Shown here: positions 33,886 to 42,686 of the stretch, one piece after another
Layout: each line of letters opens with the position of its first letter
Position numbering within the stretch: the first letter of the stretch is position 1
Assembly: GCF_001999965.1 (NCBI RefSeq)
Contig: NZ_CP019646.1
Location: 1,984,001-2,048,000, forward strand
DNA from: Limihaloglobus sulfuriphilus
Lineage (GTDB): Bacteria; Planctomycetota; Phycisphaerae; Sedimentisphaerales; Sedimentisphaeraceae
Reading direction: 5' to 3'
Length of the DNA: 64,000 bases
Notes under the pieces: generated by a model
The model's database searches: none
The model's input: only the letters and a program-made list of their open reading frames with translations
Told to the model about the DNA's origin: nothing
Program-made: the position numbers and the translations under genes

Positions 33886-34593
33886 ATGGCGAGCGAGCTG
33901 ACAAAATCAGAAAAATTGTTTGAAGAGCTATGTTGTTCGAATGATATTAAATTCAAGCGTTTACCAGAAGGTGAAAATCAACAGCCGGATTATCTTTTGG
34001 ATTTAAATGGTACTAAAGTAATATTTGAAATTAAACAGATTGAACCAAATGACTATGATAAAAAATTCAACAGGGAATTATCCGAGAAAGGAACCGCAAC
34101 AGAAACACGTAATACAGACAAAGTGGCAAAGAGAGTCCGCAATGCTATTGACAGTGCAAGCAAACAAATAAAGTCTTATATTAATGAGAATGGGCAAGTA
34201 CCCGCAGTTGTAGTAATATTTGATAATGCTAAAAATGGATACACTGATTCATATACTATTCAAACAGCTTTGTATGGATGGGAGAGGTTTTTGATTAGTA
34301 CAGGCAGAGACTATAAAGTTGTAGATAGAGGGTTTGGAGATAGAAATAATAAAATGTTAGGAAATGAGCGTAAGACTCATATAAGTGCCGTAGCCTCGAT
34401 GCATGAATATTGGGAAATAGAAGAGCCCCATGAGAGGAGGCTTTCTTTATGTTTTTACCACAATCAATATGCTCAAAATTTTTTTGATTGGCATCTGTGG
34501 GACTCAGAGTTTATAAGCCATCTTACACTTGAAGACAAAAGCCCTGGCAACTTTCAAAATTGGGTAAGCTTGAGAGGTTTGGAAAATGCTTAA
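33886..34593 (+). CDS. Putative PD-(D/E)XK nuclease-like protein
   Basis: A 235-residue protein of unknown family. 'QQPDYLLDLNGTKVIFEIKQ' (about 28-47) has the spacing of a PD-(D/E)XK nuclease core: PD, a strand pair, then E-x-K. The remainder is mixed alpha/beta with many charged residues. It begins 1 bp after the DUF4411 stop and its last codons overlap the start of hsdS by 8 bp, so it is co-translated within the operon. It may be an added endonuclease of the defence locus; no activity can be claimed from sequence alone. Confidence 0.6.
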   Translation: MASELTKSEKLFEELCCSNDIKFKRLPEGENQQPDYLLDLNGTKVIFEIKQIEPNDYDKKFNRELSEKGTATETRNTDKVAKRVRNAIDSASKQIKSYINENGQVPAVVVIFDNAKNGYTDSYTIQTALYGWERFLISTGRDYKVVDRGFGDRNNKMLGNERKTHISAVASMHEYWEIEEPHERRLSLCFYHNQYAQNFFDWHLWDSEFISHLTLEDKSPGNFQNWVSLRGLENA

Positions 34594-35848
34594 ATATCCA
34601 GAATATAAAGACTCCGGTGTTGAATGGATTGGTGATATTCCGAGCCATTGGAGTGCATGGCGTTTAAAATACATCTTTGATGAAGTGGATATCAGAAAAG
34701 GTGATAAACAACTGCCATTATTAGGTATAACAAAAGCCAAAGGAATTGTTCTACGGGGGGAAATTGAGAGTAGGGCATCAGTTTCAGATTCCTATGAGAA
34801 ATATAAAGTTTGTAACACAAATGATATTGTAATGAACAAGATGCAGGCTTGGAATGGTATATTTGGCATTAGCCAATATCATGGAATAGTAAGCCCTGAT
34901 TACGCTGTTTTTAAAAAAATCATTGATATTAACGTAAGATATTTTCATTATTTATTGAGAACAGACTTATATGCTTCATTGTTTCGTTTGAAATGTAGAG
35001 GAATGGGAACGGCTTTTTTGAGATTAAACAGTCCAGATTTTTTCGATTGTATCGGACTGTTACCTCCTCTCCCCGAACAGCAGGCGATTGCGGATTTTCT
35101 GGATGATAAGACGGGGAAGATTGACATGCTTATTTCTACTAAGCGTAGGCAGATTGAGCTGCTTAAGGAACAGCGGACGGCGGTTATAAACCAGGCTGTT
35201 ACCAGGGGGCTTGACCCGGATGTGGAATTAAAAGATTCCGGTATTGAATGGCTCGGCCAGATTCCAAAGCATTGGGGAATTAAAAGATTAAAGTTTCTTA
35301 CAACAATAAATACCGGCGATAAAGATACTGTTAATAATATTGAAAATGGGGAATACCCTTTTTTCGTTAGGTCTCAAACTATTGAGAGAATTAATTCTTA
35401 TACTTATGATGGAGAAGCTGTTCTAACTGCTGGCGATGGGGTAGGAGTGGCGAAAGTTTTTCATTATATAAATGGAAAGTTTGACTATCATCAAAGAGTT
35501 TATAAGTTCAGCGATTTTAAAGATATTGTAGGTAAGTTTTTCTTTCATTATATGAAGGCTAATCTCTATAAAGAGGTGATAAAGATATCGGCTAAGTCAA
35601 CTGTTGATTCTTTGCGTATGCCAATGCTTCAGAACTTTGTATTTGCATTACCTCCTATTGAAGAACAAAATTGTATTTGTGCATATATTGAAGAAACAAC
35701 TCAAGAAATAGATAAAACAATCACCAAAGCCCAAAAGCAGATAGAACTACTGACCGAATACCGAACCGGATTGATATCGGAGGCGGTGACGGGGAAGATT
35801 TGTGTCAGTGAACAGTTAGCAGTGAACAGTGGGAAGGGAGAAATGTAG
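34586..35848 (+). CDS. hsdS: Type I restriction-modification specificity subunit HsdS
   Basis: A 420-residue specificity subunit with two target-recognition domains, each opened by a related start ('KDSGVEWIGDIPSHW' and 'KDSGIEWLGQIPKHW') and each followed by a conserved coiled-coil spacer ('EQQAIADFLDDKTGKIDML', 'YIEETTQEIDKTITKAQKQ'). It reads the split DNA site and holds HsdM and HsdR. It overlaps the preceding gene by 8 bp. The C-terminus runs through a duplicated CAGTGAACAGT (35806-35816, 35820-35830). Both domains look intact. Confidence 0.93.
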   Translation: MLKYPEYKDSGVEWIGDIPSHWSAWRLKYIFDEVDIRKGDKQLPLLGITKAKGIVLRGEIESRASVSDSYEKYKVCNTNDIVMNKMQAWNGIFGISQYHGIVSPDYAVFKKIIDINVRYFHYLLRTDLYASLFRLKCRGMGTAFLRLNSPDFFDCIGLLPPLPEQQAIADFLDDKTGKIDMLISTKRRQIELLKEQRTAVINQAVTRGLDPDVELKDSGIEWLGQIPKHWGIKRLKFLTTINTGDKDTVNNIENGEYPFFVRSQTIERINSYTYDGEAVLTAGDGVGVAKVFHYINGKFDYHQRVYKFSDFKDIVGKFFFHYMKANLYKEVIKISAKSTVDSLRMPMLQNFVFALPPIEEQNCICAYIEETTQEIDKTITKAQKQIELLTEYRTGLISEAVTGKICVSEQLAVNSGKGEM

Positions 35849-37048
35849 ATGTTTCTCTTTTGGAATATTCGTTATTTTGATTCTCGGGATAAAAAATATA
35901 AGGACCGAGGATTGTCCCTTGATACGGGAACTCTTGATTTACCTACTCGACTCGCAATTGAAGCAGTTTATGAGACAAAAGAAAGTTCCTATAATCGAGA
36001 ATTTCTCCGTTGGCGACAATTATTTTCTGAATGCAATTTAGAAGATATCAGTTCTTCACACGGACATTATAACAACATTGGTAGTATCTTTATCATAGAT
36101 TATTTTGAAGATGAAAATGGTAATGAAATAACTCTTAGTGAAATTAGCAGGATTACCTCAGGTGATGCCAATTCTATAATATTTCCAGCTGGAACACCTC
36201 CACATTATGTCGAATATGCTCTTAGCCCAGATAAAAAACTAAATATTAGTGATTTGTCATTTAATCAAGAAGAGATAAAAGCTTTGGCTTATTTCAAACG
36301 AGATTTGGATAATCTTATTCAGACAGCGTTTTTTAAGGAACGTTCACCGGCTACATTAAGTTCAACAAGCAATCAATTCAAATTAACAACTTCTGTGACA
36401 GAGGAAGAAATCAAGTCCTTTATATTGGTATACAGGCGATTTTACATGGTAAGTGAACCTTACAACTTCAATAAAACAGTTGAACTTTTTTGTGAAAAGT
36501 TACCTTCCCACCCTTTAATAAAGTGGATACGAGCTACAGAGCAGGAATATCTTCATCATTTGGATAATATTCCTTCATTTACGCCCCAGACAAATAACAG
36601 TCAGATTAGTTTTAAGGTTAAACGCTTGATTGATGTTTTTCTTTATACTCAGTATGTGCATCAACCAGATGAAAGACGTGCAAGGCAATATGCTGAATGC
36701 CTTGCTGTGCTAAATCGAAATGAAGATTATCTGTTATGGCTATTTCTGTCTGAAATAAAAATAAGTGCAATCCATATCTACAATGCTGGGAAATGTATTG
36801 TAGGAGTTTTCAATCGTTATTGTAAGGAGAATGTTATCTCTAATGCTATTGTGGATATCGTATCCAGTGGCAGTGGTATTGGTTCGCAGGAAAAGCAAGC
36901 TCATAAAGAACAGCGAATATTCACGGCAAAGGTTGAAGAACTTGCAGAGCATTTGTGGAGGGAAGATGGGTGTCCTGAAGTTGGAACTAGATTTTACAGA
37001 AAACAGGCAGAAGAACAGTTGCGTAAGTTACTAAAGGAGCATAAGTAA
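35849..37048 (+). CDS. Unrecognised protein between hsdS and AbiJ-like gene
   Basis: A 399-residue soluble protein of no family I recognise, beginning 'MFLFWNIRYFDSRDKKYKDR' directly after the hsdS stop (ATG TAG ATG arrangement, GGGAGA upstream). It appears mixed alpha/beta in the first 130 residues and mainly helical afterwards ('RRARQYAECLAVLNRNEDYL', 'EKQAHKEQRIFTAKVEELAEHL'). No transmembrane segment or nuclease motif is obvious. It sits 4 bp before the AbiJ-NTD4-type gene, suggesting they act together. A sensor or effector role in anti-phage defence is only guilt by association. Confidence 0.6.
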   Translation: MFLFWNIRYFDSRDKKYKDRGLSLDTGTLDLPTRLAIEAVYETKESSYNREFLRWRQLFSECNLEDISSSHGHYNNIGSIFIIDYFEDENGNEITLSEISRITSGDANSIIFPAGTPPHYVEYALSPDKKLNISDLSFNQEEIKALAYFKRDLDNLIQTAFFKERSPATLSSTSNQFKLTTSVTEEEIKSFILVYRRFYMVSEPYNFNKTVELFCEKLPSHPLIKWIRATEQEYLHHLDNIPSFTPQTNNSQISFKVKRLIDVFLYTQYVHQPDERRARQYAECLAVLNRNEDYLLWLFLSEIKISAIHIYNAGKCIVGVFNRYCKENVISNAIVDIVSSGSGIGSQEKQAHKEQRIFTAKVEELAEHLWREDGCPEVGTRFYRKQAEEQLRKLLKEHK

Positions 37049-37052
37049 TAAA

Positions 37053-37883
37053 ATGAGCAGTTTTTCAGAACGTATGGGATATGTTAGACCTCCAGAGTTT
37101 TTACAGCTTGACAGTATGACGGATGAATTAAGTAATCAGTTGTATAATTTTTGTTCAACATATATCAATCAAATAATGTCAGAGATAAATTCAAGGGGCG
37201 GAAGAGCCAGTTTTATTGAAGACAGAGTAAATAGTGCTTTAAAAAAACAATTTGGGACTTTTAAGATTCTCCCTTTTTCAAGTCCAAATGATTTTTCAGC
37301 TGAAAAATTTAAAGTGTCATGGTCTGTAATAAACTGGCATGAAAAATACACTATTGTGGAATTTACAATTGACCATTATGCGAAATATATAAATGACTAT
37401 AGATTTAAGGATATTGTAATTGAGTTAAATTCAATCCTTGAACGTGAAAATTCCGGCTATCGCATGAATTCAGACCTTGAACTAGTCCCCATTACAGATG
37501 AAACTGAACTCGCAGAAGTTGAGCAGGCTCAGAATTGTGAAATAAATTCAGTTGCTACCCACATGAATAATGCTGTAAGCCTTTTCTCTGACCGGGAAAG
37601 TCCAAACTACGGCAAGGCAATACATGAGGCAATATCAGCTCTTGAGGCTTTGGCAAGGGAGCATACAGACAGCAAGAAGGATTTAAGTAAGCTGATAAAT
37701 CAGACTGACTGGCATCCAGCTCTAAAGCAAGGCATTAGTAAATTATACGCATATACAAGCGATGAAGGCGGAATCCGTCACTCCCATTCAGGTGAACTAG
37801 TAGAAATTAAACCCTATACAGCGAAATATATTATTGTTATAACATCTGCACTGATAAATTATATTCAGGCGAAACAAGGTTAA
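37053..37883 (+). CDS. AbiJ N-terminal domain 4 / HEPN-like protein
   Basis: A 276-residue protein. Its start, 'FSERMGYVRPPEFLQLDSMT' then 'LSNQLYNFC', matches the AbiJ_NTD4 domain found at the N-terminus of abortive-infection proteins. The C-terminal third is helical, with 'AIHEAISALEALAREH' and a conserved 'GGIRHSHSG' reminiscent of the R-x(4-6)-H motif of HEPN RNases. It lies between an unknown gene and the AlbA_2/ATPase gene with gaps of 4 bp on each side. A suicide RNase role on phage infection is inferred from the family. Confidence 0.7.
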   Translation: MSSFSERMGYVRPPEFLQLDSMTDELSNQLYNFCSTYINQIMSEINSRGGRASFIEDRVNSALKKQFGTFKILPFSSPNDFSAEKFKVSWSVINWHEKYTIVEFTIDHYAKYINDYRFKDIVIELNSILERENSGYRMNSDLELVPITDETELAEVEQAQNCEINSVATHMNNAVSLFSDRESPNYGKAIHEAISALEALAREHTDSKKDLSKLINQTDWHPALKQGISKLYAYTSDEGGIRHSHSGELVEIKPYTAKYIIVITSALINYIQAKQG

Positions 37884-37887
37884 TGCT

Positions 37888-39567
37888 ATGTTGACAGAAC
37901 AGGAACTAAAAAAGGAATTAGCCAGATTGCTTTCTTTGCCAAAAGAGACAGAATGGGCTGAATTCAAGGAAGCAAAGACCGGCTATGATTTTAATAAGCT
38001 GGGTAAATATTTTTCGGCATTAAGTAATGAAGCGAACTTAAAAAATCTTCATTGTGGATGGTTAGTGTTTGGAGTTAATGATAAACGGCAGATAGTTGGC
38101 AGTCAATTTAGACCAGAGCGTGGAAAACTTGATTCTCTTAAGCATGAAGTGTCTCAACATACAACAAATAATATCAGCTTTATTGAGATTTATGAATTAA
38201 TGATGCCTGAAGGTCGGGTCATTATGTTTCAGGTTCCGGCAGCTCCAAAGGGGATACCTACTGCATGGAAGAGGTATTATTCTGGTAGAAATGGTGAATC
38301 CCTTGGGGGACTTAATTTACAGGAAATTCTTGCAATAAGAAGCCAAAATATTCAGGAAGACTGGTCGGCCAAAATATGTGAAGATGCGACAATCAGCGAC
38401 CTTTCTGAAGGAGCAATAGATAAGGCTCGCAGTGAGTATAAGAAAAAGAATCCCGGTCTTTCAGAGGAAGTTGATAGTTGGGAAGATACGACCTTTCTCA
38501 ACAAAGCAAAAATTACGATTCAAGGTAAGGTTACTAATTCTGCTATTATACTTTTGGGGAAATCTGAATCCGAACACTTCCTTTCTCCGTCAATTGCTCA
38601 GATGACATGGATTTTAAAGTCAGAAAGCGGCATCGAAAAAGATTATGAGCATTTTCGCCCGCCTTTCCTTATAAACGTTGAACGGTTATTCAACAAAATC
38701 CGTAATTTAACTTATCGCTATCTCGATAATACATCATTGTTTCCCACAGAAATCACACAATATGAGCCGTGGGTAATACGTGAGGCGTTACATAACTGCA
38801 TAGCTCATCAGGATTACTCAAAATGTGGCCGTATAAATATTGTGGAAAACCCCGATGAGTTGATTTTTACAAATCTGGGGAATTTTATACCAGGGGATAT
38901 TGAAACTGTAATTCATCAAGATGCTCCTCAAGAATTATACAGAAATCCATTTTTAGCTCAGGCAATGGTCAATCTTAATATGATTGATACGATAGGTAGC
39001 GGCATTAGAAAAATGTATTTAACCCAGAAGAACAGATATTTCCCCCTGCCAGATTATGATTTAACCAGTCATGACAAGATAGTATTAAAAATACAAGGTA
39101 AAGTACTTGACGAAAACTACACCCGTATTTTGCTGAAGAATACAGATATTGATTTAGATACCGTTATTTTGCTAGATAAGATTCAAAAGCGAAAGCAGAT
39201 ACCTAAAGATTGTGCTAAGTATTTGAGAAGAAAGGGCTTAATTGAGGGTAGGTATCCAAATTTGTATATTTCATCTAAAATAGCCGCAGCTGCAGGGAAA
39301 AAAGCTCAATATATAAAAAATCGGGCATTTGATGATGAGCACTACAAGAAACTGATTATAAAATACATTAGAAGATATGGTTCTGCTACGCGTAAAGATA
39401 TTGATATCTTAATTTTAGATAAGCTGTCTGATGCTCTGAGTTTAGACCAGAAAAAGGATAAAATTAAAAATATCATTTACGGAATGCATAAGAGGGATGG
39501 CACTATTGTAAATAAGGAAAAACCCCCAAAATCCAAGTGGGTTCTTTCCGAAAAGGAATTAGACTGA
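37888..39567 (+). CDS. AlbA_2 (Schlafen-like) + HATPase_c_4 protein
   Basis: A 559-residue protein. Residues about 10-140 form an AlbA_2 nucleic-acid-binding domain ('ETEWAEFKEAKTGYDFNKLG', 'GWLVFGVND'). About 290-400 form a GHKL-type ATPase ('EALHNCIAHQDYSKCGRI', 'DELIFTNLGNF', 'DTIGSGIRKM'). The C-terminus has winged-helix-like segments. Such proteins were long labelled RecG-like transcriptional regulators and are frequent passengers in type I restriction loci. It ends 152 bp before hsdR, a gap that contains a palindromic repeat cluster. Its biochemical role is unknown. Confidence 0.8.
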   Translation: MLTEQELKKELARLLSLPKETEWAEFKEAKTGYDFNKLGKYFSALSNEANLKNLHCGWLVFGVNDKRQIVGSQFRPERGKLDSLKHEVSQHTTNNISFIEIYELMMPEGRVIMFQVPAAPKGIPTAWKRYYSGRNGESLGGLNLQEILAIRSQNIQEDWSAKICEDATISDLSEGAIDKARSEYKKKNPGLSEEVDSWEDTTFLNKAKITIQGKVTNSAIILLGKSESEHFLSPSIAQMTWILKSESGIEKDYEHFRPPFLINVERLFNKIRNLTYRYLDNTSLFPTEITQYEPWVIREALHNCIAHQDYSKCGRINIVENPDELIFTNLGNFIPGDIETVIHQDAPQELYRNPFLAQAMVNLNMIDTIGSGIRKMYLTQKNRYFPLPDYDLTSHDKIVLKIQGKVLDENYTRILLKNTDIDLDTVILLDKIQKRKQIPKDCAKYLRRKGLIEGRYPNLYISSKIAAAAGKKAQYIKNRAFDDEHYKKLIIKYIRRYGSATRKDIDILILDKLSDALSLDQKKDKIKNIIYGMHKRDGTIVNKEKPPKSKWVLSEKELD

Positions 39568-39614
39568 TTAAATATTATGGAAAAACTCAGAATTGCCAAG
39601 ATTTAGATGTCTAA

Positions 39615-39650
39615 ACTTAGATATCCTTAGAAATACTTAGATATCTAAGT
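39615..39650. promoter_or_regulatory. Repeated palindromic operator candidate upstream of hsdR
   Basis: ACTTAGATATC occurs at 39615-39625 and again at 39635-39645, exactly 20 bp apart. The second copy is completed to a perfect 16-bp palindrome, ACTTAGATATCTAAGT (39635-39650). It lies 70-105 bp before hsdR, the only long gap in the locus besides that after hsdM, so it may set hsdR expression separately from hsdM/hsdS. Confidence 0.5.
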
Positions 39651-39719
39651 GCAAGACGTTTTTTGGCGTAAGTCGTTTGATTTAAATGGGTTGGTATTTC
39701 TAAAATAAAAAGAGTTAAA

Positions 39720-42671
39720 ATGGCTAAAACATATTTAGAACAGGATTTTGAACAGCATATCGAGGATTATCTGCTTTCCAGCGGATATATTAAGCGTAGT
39801 CCCGTAGATTATGACAGGGACCTGTGCCTGATACCTGATGAGGTTATTGCCTTTATCAGGGATACTCAGCCTCAGGAGTATGAGAAGCTCGAGATGCAGT
39901 ATGGCAGCAATACGGATAAAAAGCTGGTTTCAAGGCTATCAGCGGAGATATCAAAGCGTGGGAGCCTGGATATATTACGCAGGGGGTTTAAGGACAGGGG
40001 TTCAAGGTTCTCGCTTGCGTATTTCAAGCCGACAAGCGGTATGAACCCTGAGCATCTTGAACTGTATAAGAAGAACCGTTTTTCGGTTGTCCGCCAGCTT
40101 AGATACAGCAAACGGAATGAAAACAGCCTCGATATGGCGATTTTCATCAATGGTGTGCCGGTAATCACGGCAGAGCTGAAGAACTCGCTTACGGGTCAGT
40201 TTGTTAGCGAGGCGGTAAAACAGTATAGGAACGACAGAGACCCCCGTGAGCCGCTGTTTGCGTTTAAACGCTGTCTGGTTCATTTTGCCGTTGGTAACGA
40301 GAAGGTGTATATGACTACCAGGCTCAGCGGGCATAAGACGCGGTTTCTGCCGTTCAACAGGGATACGGAGAATCCGGTCAACCCTGACGGGCATAAGACG
40401 GCGTATCTGTGGGAGGATATCTGGCAGAAGGATACGCTGCTGGATTTAATAGACGGGTATCTCTGTATTCAGACGAGCACGGAAAAGTATTTCGATAAGA
40501 GCAAAGGGCTTACGGAGAAACGCTCCGAAGCGATGATTTTTCCAAGGTTCCATCAGCTTGACTGTGTCCGCAGTATCATAAATGCTGTCGGCGATGAGGG
40601 GGTTGGCCATAACTACCTTGTGCAGCATTCCGCCGGTTCGGGCAAGAGTAACTCAATCGCCTGGCTCGCCCATAAGCTGGCGAGTTTCTACCAGAAAGAC
40701 AGCGATAAGGACAGGCTTTTTGACAGTATTATCGTGCTGACGGACAGGTGTATTCTGGATAAGCAGCTCCAGGATACGATAAAGCAGTTCGAGAAGACTG
40801 CCGGTGTGGTCTGTGAAATCGATATTAACTCGGCTCAGCTCCAAAATGCCCTTGAGAAGGGCAAGAGCATCATTATCTCTACCATCCAGAAGTTCGGGGT
40901 TATAGCAGAGACTATAAACAGGCTTGGCGGCAGCAGGTTCGCCGTTATCGTTGATGAGGCACATACGAGCCAGTCTGGTGAGTCGGCAAAGCAGGTCAAG
41001 CAGGTTCTCAGCGTTAACCTTGAGGAGGCAGAGGCAAAGGACAGCGATGAGTTTGATGTTGAGGATGAGATTATAAAGGAGATACGCAGCCGTGGCAGAC
41101 AGAAGCATATATCGTATTTTGCCTTCACGGCGACGCCGAAGAACAAGACGCTTGAGCTTTTCGGCCGCAAAGATGACCAGGGCAGGTTCGTGGCGTTCCA
41201 TAACTACTGGATGCGTCAGGCTATAGAGGAGGGATTTATACTCGATGTGCTTGAGAACTATACAACATATAAACGGTGTTTCAAACTGGCAAAGAGTGTT
41301 GAGAATGATGAGAAATATGAGAAAAAGAAGGCATTTCGGCTGCTGACATCGTATGTTGACCTTCAGCCGCACGCCATCGAGACCAAGATACGGATTATGC
41401 TCGACCATTTCCTCTCGCATACGGTTAATGCGATTCAGGGCAAGGGCAGGGCGATGATAACTACACGCTCAAGGCTCCATGCGGTGAAGTATTACCTGAT
41501 GCTGTGCAAGGTTATGCGTGAGAAGCATCTGCCGTTCGGTGCGTTGGTGGCGTTTTCGGGGACGGTTGTCGATAAGGACAGCGGCGAGGAATATACCGAA
41601 AAGGGCCTTAACCGGCTTGAGGCAAAGGTAAGCATACAGGATGCGTTCAAAACGCCGGAGTTTCGGATTCTGGTGGTGGCGAATAAGTTTCAGACGGGCT
41701 TTGATGAGCCGCTGCTGCATACGATGTATGTGGATAAGAAACTTGGAGGAGTAAACGCTGTGCAGACGCTGAGCAGGCTTAATCGGACGGCTTCGGGCAA
41801 GGATAGCTGCGTGGTGCTTGATTTTGTCAATGAGGCTGAGGATATACAGGATTCGTTCCAGCCGTATTACCAGACGACTTTGCTCAGTGAGGAGAGCGAC
41901 CCGAATAAGCTGTATGATATCGAGACAGAACTTCGCAGATATGAGATATTCAACCAGAGTGACCTTGATGAGTTTGCCGCGGTGTTCTTTAATCCATCAG
42001 AGCCGCAGGAGAGATTGCAGCCGATACTCGACAGGGCGATTGAACTGTGGACTCACAGGGATGAGCAGGAGCGTGAGGATTTCCGGTCTCTGCTTCAGAG
42101 CTTTAGCCGCCTGTATTCGTTTATCAGCCAGTTGGTGACTTTTGAGGATGTCGATTTGGAGAAGCTGTTTGTGTATGCGAAGAACCTGAACAGGAAATTG
42201 CCCAGGAGGGAGAATCCGCTGCCGTATGATGTGCTTGATGCGGTTGATTTGGATTCGTTCAGGATACAGAGGACGTATAAGGGCTCGATTGGACTCTCAG
42301 AAGAAGACGGTAAAACGGTTCCGATTACCTCGGGCAAGCCAGGACTTACCGAAGAGGAGAAGGATTTTCTTTCAGCGATTGTAGAAGCCTTGAATGAGAC
42401 GTATGGAATGAACCTGACCGAGGATGACAAGGTTGATTTGGTGCGTATACAAGAGAAACTCGAAGCCGATGCCGAGCTGAAAAGCGTTATGAATCCCAAT
42501 AACAGCCTCGATAATATACGTATAAAATTTAATGATACGGTTGACGCTCTGGTGCTTGAGTTCGTGAATACAAAACTTGGCCTGTATAAGAAACTCACAG
42601 AGCCAAAGGCTAATGCGATGCTCAAGGCGAAGTGGTTTGAGGGGTATCAGCAACAGCATATGAATCTGTAG
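39720..42671 (+). CDS. hsdR: Type I restriction endonuclease subunit HsdR
   Basis: A 983-residue motor and nuclease. The N-terminal nuclease core has D138 and E152-x-K154 ('LDMAIFINGVPVITAELKNS'). The helicase has Walker A 'AGSGKS' (305-310), 'DEAHTSQSG' and later motifs including 'VANKFQTGFDEP' and 'QTLSRLNR'. The C-terminal helical region binds HsdM. It translocates DNA with ATP and cuts unmodified DNA. All motifs are intact. It is downstream of, but separated by seven genes from, hsdM, and is followed at 15 bp by the NucS-like gene, so it may be the first gene of a second transcriptional unit. Confidence 0.95.
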   Translation: MAKTYLEQDFEQHIEDYLLSSGYIKRSPVDYDRDLCLIPDEVIAFIRDTQPQEYEKLEMQYGSNTDKKLVSRLSAEISKRGSLDILRRGFKDRGSRFSLAYFKPTSGMNPEHLELYKKNRFSVVRQLRYSKRNENSLDMAIFINGVPVITAELKNSLTGQFVSEAVKQYRNDRDPREPLFAFKRCLVHFAVGNEKVYMTTRLSGHKTRFLPFNRDTENPVNPDGHKTAYLWEDIWQKDTLLDLIDGYLCIQTSTEKYFDKSKGLTEKRSEAMIFPRFHQLDCVRSIINAVGDEGVGHNYLVQHSAGSGKSNSIAWLAHKLASFYQKDSDKDRLFDSIIVLTDRCILDKQLQDTIKQFEKTAGVVCEIDINSAQLQNALEKGKSIIISTIQKFGVIAETINRLGGSRFAVIVDEAHTSQSGESAKQVKQVLSVNLEEAEAKDSDEFDVEDEIIKEIRSRGRQKHISYFAFTATPKNKTLELFGRKDDQGRFVAFHNYWMRQAIEEGFILDVLENYTTYKRCFKLAKSVENDEKYEKKKAFRLLTSYVDLQPHAIETKIRIMLDHFLSHTVNAIQGKGRAMITTRSRLHAVKYYLMLCKVMREKHLPFGALVAFSGTVVDKDSGEEYTEKGLNRLEAKVSIQDAFKTPEFRILVVANKFQTGFDEPLLHTMYVDKKLGGVNAVQTLSRLNRTASGKDSCVVLDFVNEAEDIQDSFQPYYQTTLLSEESDPNKLYDIETELRRYEIFNQSDLDEFAAVFFNPSEPQERLQPILDRAIELWTHRDEQEREDFRSLLQSFSRLYSFISQLVTFEDVDLEKLFVYAKNLNRKLPRRENPLPYDVLDAVDLDSFRIQRTYKGSIGLSEEDGKTVPITSGKPGLTEEEKDFLSAIVEALNETYGMNLTEDDKVDLVRIQEKLEADAELKSVMNPNNSLDNIRIKFNDTVDALVLEFVNTKLGLYKKLTEPKANAMLKAKWFEGYQQQHMNL

Positions 42672-42686
42672 AATCAGGAGATTAAA

